This document shows, one piece after another, positions 1 through 8,892 of a stretch of 64,000 nt of DNA. Both the position numbers and the translations under genes were made by a program. The DNA comes from Loigolactobacillus coryniformis subsp. coryniformis KCTC 3167 = DSM 20001. Its GTDB lineage: Bacteria; Bacillota; Bacilli; Lactobacillales; Lactobacillaceae. The number at the start of each line of letters is the position of its first letter. Positions within the stretch are counted from its first letter, which is position 1. The notes under the pieces were generated by a model. The model was given only the letters and a program-made list of their open reading frames with translations. It did no database searches and was not told where the DNA came from. The stretch is taken from NCBI RefSeq assembly GCF_002706425.1, contig NZ_CP017713.1:124001-188000 (forward strand). The letters run 5' to 3'.

Positions 1-366
1 AATCAAAATGTTGCGGATGTGGCAAAGGCAACACTTTTCCACGAACAAAATGATCAATCCAATCATTCACCGCCGCATCGCCTACCCGCATCTGTTCGGT
101 CAGATGATAATGTGTCACTGCGTAATCGCGCGTCACTCTTTTCAATAAAGCAGGTGTCCAAAAACTCTTTAGCTTGACTAGCTGGTGGAAATCGAACACG
201 AGCACCACCACTCGAGCCAACTGAAGAATATCAGCAAGCTGATTATGCCCACGGAATTTATTATACGGATCAGGCATCGTCAGTAGTAAATGGCCTTCAT
301 CGATCAGCACGACATCTGCCCGCTTACCGGCTTTGCGGTACGCGTTAATAAATGGTGTTGGTTTCA
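1..366 (-). pseudogene. DUF2075 ATPase remnant, cut by IS30
   Basis: Read on the minus strand, the stretch from 366 down to the window edge is open and encodes a Walker B-like segment (DVVLIDEGHLLL) followed by the DPYNKF, VVVLVFD and HLTEQMR segments typical of the DUF2075 P-loop ATPase/helicase family. The part that should carry the Walker A motif is missing: the reading frame begins right at the IS30 border (367), and the sequence on the far side of the IS does not continue the gene. The gene therefore appears 5'-truncated by, or together with, the IS30 insertion; its 3' end lies outside the window. Function of the family is uncertain (nucleic-acid processing is often suggested). Family call is fairly sure; pseudogene status is inferred. 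Confidence 0.65.
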
Positions 367-1411
367 TGGTAGATTGTAAAATTAATCCGAACGCTGTTCG
401 GACAAAAAAGATCAGCTTCCTTTAAAATGGTGTTTACCACAAACCCATCTTTTAGGAGCTGATCTTTTGTCTAGTATAACCTATTCCGAACGAATTAAAA
501 TCGAAACCTTTTGTGAACTAGGGCTGTCCAATATCCAAATGGGCGTTCGGCTGAACCGATCACCGTCAACAATTTCTTATGAATTATCTCGATGTCAACC
601 TTATCAGGCTGAATTAGCACAAACAGATGCCGAATACAAGCGATCACGATGTGGTCGGAAAACTAAGCTGAGCGATGAGTTAAAGCAAAAAATTCTCAAC
701 CATTTACGTCTAAGCTGGTCACCAGGAATGATTGCTCACGAATTTAAACTAGCTACTAAATCTATTTATAATTGGCTAAATCAGGGGAGAATTGATTTCT
801 CCTTGAATGATCTACCTGAACATGGCGTACGCCAACGGCGTAACGTTGACCAACGATCCAAATATAATCAATCTTTGGGGCGATCAATTGAACAGCGTCC
901 CATGATGATTAATCAACGTAATCGCATCGGCGATTTTGAACTAGATACCGTCGTTGGTCCTCGTGGGCATAGTAAGGCAGTTTTATTAACTTTAATCGAT
1001 CGCAAATCACGGTTCCTTTGGGCATACCGGTTAAAAGATCGGACGACAGCGACTGTTAATGAAGCACTAACTAAGTTCCTAACCACTTTTAATGGTCCGG
1101 TGCACAGCTTTACTGTGGACCGTGGCACTGAGTTTAGTGGGCTAGTATCACTTGAATCACAATATGGTATTAAGACCTATTACTGCCATGCTTATACGCC
1201 AGCTGAACGTGGTAGTAATGAACGCTTTAATCGGAATTTACGTTATTTTTATCCTAAAGGGACTCGTTTTGAGCACATTAGTGCTCAAGATTTAACGACG
1301 ACGTTACTCCAAATTAACCAGCGACCGCTTAAAATACTCGACTGGCAAACACCGTATCAGGTTATGCTGACAAATTTGTCCAAAAATTCGGATTAAATTT
1401 GCAATCTACCA
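367..1411 (+). mobile_element. IS30-family insertion sequence
   Basis: The element is bounded by imperfect inverted repeats: the left end begins TGGTAGATTGTAAAATTAAT at 367, and the right end (1411 backwards) reads TGGTAGATTGCAAATTTAAT. It carries one transposase. A CA dinucleotide flanks both ends (365-366 and 1412-1413), compatible with the short target duplications of IS30 elements but too short to prove it. The insertion separates the DUF2075 remnant from the clpL promoter region. Confidence 0.8.
467..1396 (+). CDS. IS30-family transposase
   Basis: A 309-residue DDE transposase. The N-terminus is a helix-turn-helix region (ERIKIETFCELGLSNIQMG, then RSPSTISYELSR) as in IS30 proteins that bind the element ends. 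The catalytic core shows FELDTVVG (first Asp), TVDRGTEF (second Asp) and ERGSNERFNRNLRYFYPKGT (Glu region), the standard IS30 signature. The start is TTG at 467, chosen because AGGAG lies eight bases upstream and the frame fills the element. It looks intact and may be active. Confidence 0.9.
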   Translation: MSSITYSERIKIETFCELGLSNIQMGVRLNRSPSTISYELSRCQPYQAELAQTDAEYKRSRCGRKTKLSDELKQKILNHLRLSWSPGMIAHEFKLATKSIYNWLNQGRIDFSLNDLPEHGVRQRRNVDQRSKYNQSLGRSIEQRPMMINQRNRIGDFELDTVVGPRGHSKAVLLTLIDRKSRFLWAYRLKDRTTATVNEALTKFLTTFNGPVHSFTVDRGTEFSGLVSLESQYGIKTYYCHAYTPAERGSNERFNRNLRYFYPKGTRFEHISAQDLTTTLLQINQRPLKILDWQTPYQVMLTNLSKNSD

Positions 1412-1510
1412 CATATTATATTTTGATATACTAATTAACGGCAATTTATCCTGAAAGGGTTTGTTGTAATGGTATTTCAAAGTATCTCGTTTAATACACC
1501 GATAAGCACT

Positions 1511-1543
1511 TTACTTAATGATACATAAAAATCGTGATATAAT
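1511..1543 (+). promoter_or_regulatory. Possible clpL promoter
   Basis: A TATAAT -10 hexamer sits at 1538-1543, about 70 bases before the clpL start. A -35 is weak (TTACTT at 1511-1516 with a long spacer). I looked for a CtsR heptad repeat and a CIRCE element, which often control clp genes, and found neither between the IS30 end and the gene. Confidence 0.35.
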
Positions 1544-1612
1544 TAGCTGAAGTTTTAAAGGATATTATGGTCACTAAGTTACACGTGTAAATTTTTATGG
1601 AGGTGTTGTACT

Positions 1613-3727
1613 ATGGCGAATTTCTACGAAAATGATCCTTTTTTCAACAATGATATGGATGATGTTTTCAATCAATTATTTCGGCGCATGGATAATCAAA
1701 ATTCGGAGCGTGCACGGTACTTAGTTAATGGAAAATCGTTGACACCAGATGAGTTTGCTCAATACCGAGCAACTGGTAAGCTACCCCAAAATAATAAAAC
1801 AATAGAAGTATCTAAAGATGGTAAACAGGCTTTTAAAAAAGGAGGGATTTTAGAAAAGTTAGGGACTAATTTGACGGAACAGGCTCGTGATGGATTACTA
1901 GATCCAGTGATTGGACGTGAGAATGAGATTCAAGAAACTGCAGAAATTTTGAGTCGTAGAACGAAAAATAATCCAATCTTAGTTGGTGATGCCGGTGTAG
2001 GTAAAACTGCAGTCGTCGAAGGTCTGGCACAAGCAATTGTGGCTGGTAAAGTTCCAGAAACGATTCAAGATAAAGAAATCTATTCGATTGATTTATCGTC
2101 TTTGGAAGCAGGAACTCAATATCGCGGTTCTTTTGAAGAGAATATTAAACAGCTGGTAAAGGAAGTTAAAGCAGCTGGTAATATTATTCTATTCTTCGAT
2201 GAAATTCATCAGATTATCGGCACGGGTGCCACTGGTGGTGAAGACGGTGGCAAGGGATTGGCAGATATCATTAAACCTGCTTTGTCACGTGGCGAGCTGA
2301 CTGTAATCGGGGCTACGACTCAAGATGAATATCGCAATACTATTTTGAAAAATGCGGCTTTGGCACGGCGATTCAATGATGTTGTGATTAATGAACCGAC
2401 GGCCGCTGACACTTTACGTATATTACAAGGTGTTAAAAAGCTGTACGAAAAGCATCATCATGTTGTATTACCAGATGATGTTTTGAAGGCGGCTGTGGAT
2501 TATTCAATCCAATATATACCACAACGCACTTTGCCAGATAAAGCTATCGATTTGATCGACATGACTGCGGCTCATTTAGCGGCTAAAAATTCGCAAACTG
2601 ATGTTGAGACATTGGATCAACGCGTTAAAAAATTAGAGGCAGCTAAGGAGGCCGCCGTTAAATCGGAGGACTTTAAAAAAGCCGCTGATATCAAGAAGTC
2701 GATCGAGGAAACCAAGCAAAAAATTAAAGAAACGGATCAAAAAGAAAAAATCACTGCCACGATTGATGATGTGGCACAATCGGTTGAACGTTTAACTGGT
2801 ATACCAGTTTCTGATATGGGCGCTAATGATATTGAGCATTTGAAAAATCTTGATAAGCGTCTGAAAAGTAAGGTAATCGGTCAAGATGAAGCGGTTGAAA
2901 TGGTAGCAAAAGCAATTCGGCGTAACCGTGCGGGCTTTTCAGAGGGTGATCAGCCGATTGGAAGTTTTCTGTTTGTGGGCCCAACTGGCGTAGGAAAGAC
3001 TGAATTAGCTAAGCAATTAGCCTTAGATATGTTTGGAAATGAAAATGCGATTATTCGGCTAGATATGAGTGAATATGCTGATCGTACAGCTGTGTCGAAA
3101 TTAATTGGTACCTCGGCTGGATACGTAGGCTATGAAGATAATGCTAATACTCTAACTGAACGGGTTCGGCGTAATCCATATTCCATTGTATTATTAGATG
3201 AAATTGAAAAGGCTGATCCACAAGTATTAACGTTACTATTACAAGTGATGGATGATGGGCGCTTAACGGATGGACAAGGCAATGTCATTAGTTTCAAAAA
3301 TACGATTATTATTGCTACTTCTAATGCTGGCTTTGGTAATGAAGCATTAAGTGGTGACAAGCAACGAGATCAGTCATTAATGGATAAGTTAGCACCATTT
3401 TTCCGCCCAGAATTTCTGAACCGTTTTAATGGAATCGTGGAATTTTCACATCTGACTAAGCAAGACTTAAGTCAAATTGTCGATTTGATGTTGGCGGATG
3501 TACAAAAAACGTTAGCCAAAAAATCCATCAAACTTGAGGTAACTAAAGCGGCCAAAGATTGGCTGATGGAACAAGGCTATGATGAAGCAATGGGTGCGCG
3601 GCCATTACGGCGAGTAATTGAACAACAAATTCGTGATAAGGTAACGGATTTCTACCTTGACCACTTAGATGTCAAAAACTTGAAGGCTGATTTAGTGGAT
3701 GGTGAGATTGTGATATCGGCAGCTTAG
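1613..3727 (+). CDS. clpL: ATP-dependent chaperone ClpL
   Basis: A 704-residue Hsp100/Clp ATPase that disaggregates or unfolds proteins in stress. The N-terminus ([21 protein letters not shown], then [20 protein letters not shown]) is characteristic of lactobacillar ClpL, which lacks the ClpC N-domain and the ClpE zinc finger. Two AAA+ modules are visible: Walker A GDAGVGKT (about 125-132) with ILFFDEIH (about 191-198), and GPTGVGKT (about 456) with IVLLDEIE. A coiled, UVR-like middle region rich in Lys and Glu lies around 330-390. A GGAGGTG site precedes the ATG. It is monocistronic with its own terminator. No CtsR site was seen, so regulation is unclear. Confidence 0.93.
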   Translation: MANFYENDPFFNNDMDDVFNQLFRRMDNQNSERARYLVNGKSLTPDEFAQYRATGKLPQNNKTIEVSKDGKQAFKKGGILEKLGTNLTEQARDGLLDPVIGRENEIQETAEILSRRTKNNPILVGDAGVGKTAVVEGLAQAIVAGKVPETIQDKEIYSIDLSSLEAGTQYRGSFEENIKQLVKEVKAAGNIILFFDEIHQIIGTGATGGEDGGKGLADIIKPALSRGELTVIGATTQDEYRNTILKNAALARRFNDVVINEPTAADTLRILQGVKKLYEKHHHVVLPDDVLKAAVDYSIQYIPQRTLPDKAIDLIDMTAAHLAAKNSQTDVETLDQRVKKLEAAKEAAVKSEDFKKAADIKKSIEETKQKIKETDQKEKITATIDDVAQSVERLTGIPVSDMGANDIEHLKNLDKRLKSKVIGQDEAVEMVAKAIRRNRAGFSEGDQPIGSFLFVGPTGVGKTELAKQLALDMFGNENAIIRLDMSEYADRTAVSKLIGTSAGYVGYEDNANTLTERVRRNPYSIVLLDEIEKADPQVLTLLLQVMDDGRLTDGQGNVISFKNTIIIATSNAGFGNEALSGDKQRDQSLMDKLAPFFRPEFLNRFNGIVEFSHLTKQDLSQIVDLMLADVQKTLAKKSIKLEVTKAAKDWLMEQGYDEAMGARPLRRVIEQQIRDKVTDFYLDHLDVKNLKADLVDGEIVISAA

Positions 3728-3778
3728 CTTAAATCAGTGTTCATAAATAACTTTATGTAAGAGGAGATTTATTGGGCA

Positions 3779-3806
3779 GGAGATCGCTTGATAGATCTCC
3801 TTTTTT
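3779..3806 (+). terminator. clpL rho-independent terminator
   Basis: GGAGATC and GATCTCC form a 7-bp stem around an eight-base loop, followed by six T. It lies 52 bases after the clpL stop. Confidence 0.85.
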
Positions 3807-3864
3807 CGTTGATTTTCACCATTTGATATTAATCTATTGAGTAAATATGGATATCGTCAAGAAT

Positions 3865-4688
3865 CTTGTGTAAATGAAATACCTCCGTACATATAATATG
3901 TAGTTAATTTAAATAAAGGATGATTCCAGGGTGTCCTGAAGTCCGTTGAATCTGCGATGGATTCGCTTCATGGACTTCTCGTTGTAGACGTTAAACTGAG
4001 AAACCAGGAATCGATTCAGTGAATCTTCCGTTGGAAATTGTTCTTTGTGGTTGGGGTTGCGTTTGAGATGCTTGTTAAAGTTCGCAATCAAGTTGGTTGA
4101 ATACAATGAACCGCTTCTTTTTGGACGGTGTCCCGCTTTAAAGGCAGGTAATTGGCATCTAAGAAGATGGCCGCATATTGCGAAGGCAGTCGCCGTTGCT
4201 GGAAAGCTTGAACTTGTTCATCAACGACTTTGGTCATGTTGGAAACCGTGGCTTTGGAGTAATGAGCACCGTACATTTTCTCAATGAGTTAGGCGATTTC
4301 GGTGGTGGTAATTCCCTTGGTGTATAGCTGAATAACCGTTGTTTCCAAGCTGTCACTGTGCCGACCGTAGGCTGGCAAGATGTGGTTGTGGAAAATACCA
4401 TTGCGATCCCGCGGAATGGTTAAGTTGAGTTGACCATACTTCGTATCAAACGAGCGTTCATAACTGCCATTGCGGTTATTTCTAGTGTTAATTCCAGCAT
4501 ACGAGTGGCGCTCATAGCCTAAAAAAGCTGCCAGTTCGGTTTGAAGCAGCTGGTTAATCGCAATTTCGAGGTGGTGCCGAAAAACTTCGTCTAAATCTTG
4601 TTTTTGGACTAGCGTAGCGATAATTTCTGTGGTAAGTTCATTCCCTAGTTCTATACAATTTAGAAATCTTTTTATGCGTTTACACAAG
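3865..4688 (-). mobile_element. Decayed IS256-family element
   Basis: The ends keep recognisable inverted repeats: CTTGTGTAAATGA at 3865 and CGTTTACACAAG ending at 4688, similar to the ends of the intact IS256 copy at 5070-6382 (GTTTGTGTAAATGA). The internal transposase has a stop codon and a large internal deletion, so the element is dead. Confidence 0.75.
3909..4687 (-). pseudogene. IS256 transposase, deleted and interrupted
   Basis: Three minus-strand fragments line up in order with the intact transposase at 5162-6340. The N-terminal third (4289-4687) ends in a stop at the position where the intact copy reads ITDLIEKMYGA. The second piece (4088-4276) continues LIEKMYGAHYS to KRDTVQKEAV. 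It then jumps straight into the C-terminal piece (3909-4106, YSTNLIANFNKHLKR onward) in another frame. About 170 residues containing the second catalytic Asp and most of the core are gone. It is only about half identical to the intact copy, so it is a separate, older insertion. Confidence 0.85.
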
Positions 4689-5069
4689 TTATTTTACGCT
4701 CTCTGTTATCGAGCTTGCAACTTTGTATTATCAAAATAGAGGAGTATTAACGACCGTAAAGGACTTCCCGTATTCATTGCGTGTTTTGATTAATCAAGTT
4801 AAAATATAATCAACTTCTATTTATTTGGTATTGGCACATATATCAGAAAGACGTCATTCTTAATTGAGTGGCGTTTTTTTTGTGTATCTAATAAAATTTC
4901 GATTTTATAACGTGACAATCTCGTGACTTTATTTTCAGACGTAATATAAACGCATTCTCGTGCATTGTTTGCTTATACGTGTATATAGGTTGTCAAATGC
5001 GTGCTATGATTGTATCAATAACTTAGCATATACTTGAAAGGGTGGTAGATTTGACGAGAGTATAAAATA
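4689..5069. other. Gene-free stretch between two IS256 copies
   Basis: No credible gene. It holds one terminator-like hairpin (4851-4881) and, just before the intact IS256, a possible truncated gene start: a GAAAGGGTGG ribosome site at about 5037-5046, then TTG at 5051 that reads only ACG AGA GTA before a stop. It may be the orphaned promoter region of the glucosaminidase gene downstream of the IS. Confidence 0.4.
4851..4881 (+). terminator. Orphan rho-independent terminator
   Basis: ACGTCATTC pairs with GAGTGGCGT (two G-U pairs) around TTAATT, followed by eight T. No gene directly upstream remains, so it probably belonged to a gene lost by IS activity. Confidence 0.6.
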
Positions 5070-6382
5070 GTTTGTGTAAATGAATAAAAATCCTATTGAA
5101 AAGGGAATCCCTTCCCCGTATGATTAAATCGTCAAACCAAACCAAAACGGAGGGATTCCCCATGGACCAGTTTACCAAAGATTTAACCAAAACTCTATTA
5201 TCAAATGGCGATGTTAAAGAACTTTTTCGTCAACAACTCGAAACGGCTATTAATCACATCTTGCAAGCTGAACTAACAGCTTTGCTTGGTTATGATCCTT
5301 ATGACCGCTGCGGCTTTAATTCGGGCAATTCTCGCAATGGCCAGTATTATCGCTTAATTGACTCTGAATATGGTAAGTTGAAGATTGCTGTGCCGCGTGA
5401 CCGTAAGGGCCATTTTCATAACCACCTGCTTCCAGCCTATTCTCATCGTCAGGACGCTTTAGAAACAACAATCATTCAGCTTTATTCCAAGGGCGTTACG
5501 ACCCGTGAAATTACAGATTTGATTGAAAAAATGTATGGCGCTTATTATTCACCTACTACTGTTTCTAATATCACTGCTCAGGTAACAAAACAGATTGAAG
5601 CTTTTCATCAACGAACTATTAAGGCAAACTATGTTTGTCTTTTCTTAGATGCAACTTACTTACCTTTGCGCCGCGATTCAGTTCAAAGAGAAGCGGTCTA
5701 TATTGCTTTAGGTATTACATCTGTCGGCATCAAAGAAGTTCTTGATTATCGAATCGCTCCAAGTGAAAATGCAGGAGTTTGGTCAGAAATGGCAGAAGAT
5801 CTTAAAAAACGTGGATTAGAACAAGTCCAGTTGATCATTGCAGATGGAATGGTTGGTCTGCAGCCAGCATTATTGCACGCTTTCCCGAAAGCCAAATTTC
5901 AAAGATGCCTAGTACATGTTATGCGTAATATTGGTTCGCATGTGCGTTTAAAAGATCGTGAGGCGATCTTAAATGACTTTAAAGAGTTGCATTCAGCGAC
6001 CGATGTAACTGCAGCACACAAGATCTTAAATGATTTTTATGGTGCATGGGGGAAATCGTATTCCAATCTGATCCAGCAACTTAAATCCATTGAAAATGAA
6101 CTATTAGCTTTCCTGAGTTTTCCCCCGGCCATTCGACCAACAATTTATTCAACCAATATCTTAGAATCACTGAACAAAAGAATCAAACGCAAGACCAAAC
6201 CAAAGGAACAATTTCCAAACGAAAAATCTTTAGACAATTTTATCGGAGTTCAAGTCATAAGCTATAACGAAAAGTACTTCAATCGTAGCCATCGCGGATT
6301 TGGTCAAGTCAAAGACACGTTAGAATCACTTTTCGATTAATACATTATTTTGCCAGGAGAAGGGATTTTCATTTACACAAAC
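5070..6382 (+). mobile_element. Intact IS256-family insertion sequence
   Basis: The left end begins GTTTGTGTAAATGA at 5070; the right end, read backwards from 6382, is GTTTGTGTAAATGAAAATCC. One full-length transposase fills the interior. No 8-bp target duplication is visible in the flanks (ATAAAATA against TTCTTGAC), which hints at rearrangement or deletion next to the element. It lies about 130 bases upstream of the glucosaminidase gene and may have replaced its promoter. Confidence 0.8.
5162..6340 (+). CDS. IS256-family (mutator type) transposase
   Basis: A 392-residue transposase if started at ATG 5162, which has GGAGGG six bases upstream; an upstream in-frame start at 5096 is less likely because it lies in the inverted repeat region. 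Visible signatures include CGFNSGNSRNGQYYR and IAVPRDRKGHF in the N-terminal region, FLDATYLPLRRDSVQREAVY (first Asp), IADGMVGL (second Asp), and YSTNILESLNKRIKRK near the C-terminus. It appears intact. Confidence 0.92.
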   Translation: MDQFTKDLTKTLLSNGDVKELFRQQLETAINHILQAELTALLGYDPYDRCGFNSGNSRNGQYYRLIDSEYGKLKIAVPRDRKGHFHNHLLPAYSHRQDALETTIIQLYSKGVTTREITDLIEKMYGAYYSPTTVSNITAQVTKQIEAFHQRTIKANYVCLFLDATYLPLRRDSVQREAVYIALGITSVGIKEVLDYRIAPSENAGVWSEMAEDLKKRGLEQVQLIIADGMVGLQPALLHAFPKAKFQRCLVHVMRNIGSHVRLKDREAILNDFKELHSATDVTAAHKILNDFYGAWGKSYSNLIQQLKSIENELLAFLSFPPAIRPTIYSTNILESLNKRIKRKTKPKEQFPNEKSLDNFIGVQVISYNEKYFNRSHRGFGQVKDTLESLFD

Positions 6383-6512
6383 TTCTTGACACTCCCGAAT
6401 GCTTGATATTTGGTGCCCAAAAGATTTAGATATAGGTGTGAATAGTAAAAACAAATAGATTAATTTGCGTATATTAAGAGTAGTACCTAATTTAATAATG
6501 GAGGGACATGAA

Positions 6513-8081
6513 ATGACTCAGAAAAATTTAAAAATCGCACAGCGGGCGGCGACGGTAGCCTTATCTAGCATTCTTTTAAGCTCGACGATTTTGGCAGCGG
6601 TTCCGCCACTAGTTCATGCGACAGCAACGACTAGTACCGAACAGACGACCACTAAAAATGCCGCACAATTAGCTGCGCAGCAAGATGTTTTAGCCGATAA
6701 GGCCAGTGGCACCAGCAGTGATCCAGCCGGTGATGCGACATATCAAGCTGACTATCAAGCAGAGTTTACTCGTGGCAGTCAAGAAGTCGCACAAGGAAAA
6801 GCAGCGGCCGATTCTGATGTAACAAGTCAGAAGACGCAAAATACGAGCAAACCAGCAGGTAGTAGTGTTTATTACGCACATGGTTATGATACAGAATTTG
6901 TAGCGGCTACTGCGACCTTTAAAACTGGTGTTACCGCTGGTCAAGCGGCTGGCTATGCACAAAAGCCTAGTCAGCCAGACGCACAATTAGGCAATATTTA
7001 TGCGGCTGGTTATGCGGTCGGTTACGCACAAGGAAAAGCACAACAGTCGGCTGAAGCCAGTACGGCTGCCAGTCAAGCTGCTGCGGCGAGTCAAGCAGCA
7101 GCTAAACCGGCAACGAGTACCGCAGCCAGTGGTGCAAATAGCACAAATAGCCAAGCCACAACTAAACCGGCAGCGAGTCAGGCTAAGCCAGCTACAAGTA
7201 GTCAGGCACAGCAACCAACTGCTAGCCAGGCGACGAGTGCAGCGACTACCAATGCGGCTAAGCCAGCCGCTGCATCCAAAGTCAATGCCGCAACTGAATC
7301 TAGTACAGCTACTGCGGCCATTGCAGTGACACCAGTTTTACAGCCAGCTCCAGCACCCGGTGACAATAACGGATTTAGCAATAATGTGACGAACAGTGAT
7401 GATGGTTGGCTTTATACCACCGGAACGCCAGTGGCTTCGCACGAAGAATTCATCAAGCTTTTTGCTAAGGACGCCCAGAAAATTGCACAAACTAAGGGCT
7501 TATACGCATCAGTTATGATTGCGCAGGCTGCATTAGAAAGTAGCTGGGGGACTAGTACATTATCGCTGGCGCCTAATTATAATTTATTTGGGGTCAAGGG
7601 CAGCTTTGACGGGCAGAGTGCCTTAATGGCGACGCAAGAAGATAATGGTTTTGGTCAACTATATACGATCAAATCAAGCTTCAAGCGCTACCATAATTAT
7701 AAAGATTCATTGACTGATTATGCTGATTTGCTCCGCGACGGTCCTGGTTTAGCATCTAATTATTATGCAGGTGCGTGGAAACAAAACGCTAAGGATTACC
7801 AAGCAGCAACCAAGGCTTTAACTGGTCGCTACGCTACAGATACTAAATATAATTTGAAGTTGAATCAAATTATTGCCACTTATCATTTAACCAAATACGA
7901 TCAAGCACCAACGACGCAATCAACGACCGCCAGTGCTAAACAAGTTGATTTCACAGCAACATTGAAGCAAAAGCCACAATTAAAACAAGTTTTACATGGG
8001 TATTTTCTTACGAATAACCACCCCGCTTATTTGATCACGAAGACCAATTTGTTGCGGACGCCAATTATTTGGCATTTATAA
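6513..8081 (+). CDS. Secreted glucosaminidase-type wall hydrolase
   Basis: Starts at ATG 6513, with GGAGGG seven bases upstream, giving 522 residues. A Sec signal peptide is clear (basic MTQKNLKIAQR, a hydrophobic core, and cleavage near VHA at about residue 36). Residues 60-200 hold three related Tyr/Gly/Asp-rich blocks (YQADYQAEFTRG, YYAHGYDTEF, YAAGYAVGYAQGKA). A long Ala/Ser/Thr/Gln linker follows, probably spanning or crossing the wall. The catalytic domain (about 315-470) has MIAQAALESSWGTS, with the family's acidic residue in ALESSWG, then YNLFGVKG and SFKRYHNYKDSLTDYADLL, matching endo-beta-N-acetylglucosaminidase domains. The C-terminal 50 residues (GYFLTNNHPAYLITKTNLL) look like the start of a wall-binding repeat that ends abruptly. 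Confidence 0.85.
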   Translation: MTQKNLKIAQRAATVALSSILLSSTILAAVPPLVHATATTSTEQTTTKNAAQLAAQQDVLADKASGTSSDPAGDATYQADYQAEFTRGSQEVAQGKAAADSDVTSQKTQNTSKPAGSSVYYAHGYDTEFVAATATFKTGVTAGQAAGYAQKPSQPDAQLGNIYAAGYAVGYAQGKAQQSAEASTAASQAAAASQAAAKPATSTAASGANSTNSQATTKPAASQAKPATSSQAQQPTASQATSAATTNAAKPAAASKVNAATESSTATAAIAVTPVLQPAPAPGDNNGFSNNVTNSDDGWLYTTGTPVASHEEFIKLFAKDAQKIAQTKGLYASVMIAQAALESSWGTSTLSLAPNYNLFGVKGSFDGQSALMATQEDNGFGQLYTIKSSFKRYHNYKDSLTDYADLLRDGPGLASNYYAGAWKQNAKDYQAATKALTGRYATDTKYNLKLNQIIATYHLTKYDQAPTTQSTTASAKQVDFTATLKQKPQLKQVLHGYFLTNNHPAYLITKTNLLRTPIIWHL

Positions 8082-8196
8082 GCCGGTAATAAAAAAGCGC
8101 ACCGACAAAGTCAGTCCGCTTGATGAACCGGTGAACAAACAGCTTACGGGGGACGTAATCTGAGCTTTACCGGTATCATTAATAATGGTACCATTA
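8082..8196 (+). pseudogene. Possible frameshifted tail of the glucosaminidase
   Basis: After the stop at 8081, another frame continues open across the stop (from about 8052 to 8163) and reads GIYKPVIKKRTDKVSPLDEP, which looks more like protein than random sequence. The annotated C-terminus ends in the middle of a binding-repeat-like segment. A single-base indel near 8045-8065 would fuse the two. This is a weak inference from reading frames only. Confidence 0.3.
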
Positions 8197-8241
8197 ATGC
8201 CGCCCAAATCAAGCTGAAAATGCATATTTATACCCAGTTAA

Positions 8242-8269
8242 GGATTCCTAATTTATGGGGATCCTTTTT
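8242..8269 (+). terminator. Terminator after the glucosaminidase
   Basis: GGATTCC pairs with GGGATCC (one G-U) around a nine-base loop, followed by five T. Confidence 0.75.
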
Positions 8270-8698
8270 GGTTCGATTGCATCCTCTGATAATTTTTAAA
8301 ATAACAATTTTACTTGGAAAATAGCTGGTATACTTGAAGTTAACGGTTATTAGCACAAGAGATGCTTACAGCGGATGACAGTTATAGTTGGTGATGTTTT
8401 TAGGCATATTAAGTAGAATTAATTACGATTTTCTAACTAACATTGATAATTTCTGTACGCACTTATTTTTCTACGCGACGAAAAAGCTAATCACTAGGTA
8501 TCAGTATAATTCGGTGCAGTAAATTAAGGCAAAAATTGCAGATGAGTATGGGCTAGTTGTTTACTTCTAGGTGGTTTTACCGCTATCTGTGTATTGTTCC
8601 ATATGAAACAATACGTATATTTTCCGTCAAGTTATACAAAATATAACGATTAACTATGGTATATTTAAAGAAACTAGGCAGGAATTTATACAATAATT
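8270..8698. other. AT-rich gene-free region
   Basis: No credible coding frame, RNA gene or clear terminator. The sequence is AT-rich with several possible -10 hexamers. It probably contains the promoter for the leader element and phosphatase that follow, but I cannot point to a convincing -35/-10 pair. Confidence 0.4.
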
Positions 8699-8880
8699 GT
8701 GAAGTAAGATCATATTCCTTGCGGCATGAATTATGTTACAAGAATGGATACGGTCGCTTGTTCTTAATAACACTTTTAAGCAAGTATTGAATTTGGGGCT
8801 TACTCGTTAGACAGAGTAGACTAATGCTGTAGTACGACAAGCCCAAGTGGCATCGTCCGTAACATCTGAGTTAATTAGTA
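8699..8880 (+). promoter_or_regulatory. Structured leader-like element (family D, copy 1)
   Basis: Shares five ordered blocks with the tandem element at 55647-55876: GTGAAGTA (8699), TTCCTTGCGG (8715), ACAAGAATGG (8739), CATCGTCCGTAACATC (8851) and TTAATTAG (8871). Blocks two and three form a stem whose loop differs between copies (GCATGAATTATGT here), so pairing rather than sequence is kept. Compared with the other copies it has about 100 extra bases between blocks three and four, containing GGGCTT/AAGCCC and CTTG/CAAG arms. It ends at the ribosome site (GGAGG) of the phosphatase gene, which suggests a 5'-UTR element. I do not recognise a known riboswitch or T-box in it. Confidence 0.55.
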
Positions 8881-8892
8881 GGAGGCTTTGAA

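Noticed and set aside
1469-1528. A 19-codon frame with a ribosome-like site (MVFQSISFNTP...)
   Set aside because: Too short and without neighbours that support it; may be a gene remnant but not provable.
1412-1612. CtsR or CIRCE site before clpL
   Set aside because: No heptad repeat or TTAGCACTC/GAGTGCTAA pair could be found.
6386-6420. Hybrid IS256 promoter for the glucosaminidase
   Set aside because: TTGACA is present, but no good -10 lies 16-18 bases further, so it is not listed as a feature.
8699-8880. T-box or known riboswitch
   Set aside because: No TGGNACCGCG antiterminator, specifier layout or recognised aptamer core.
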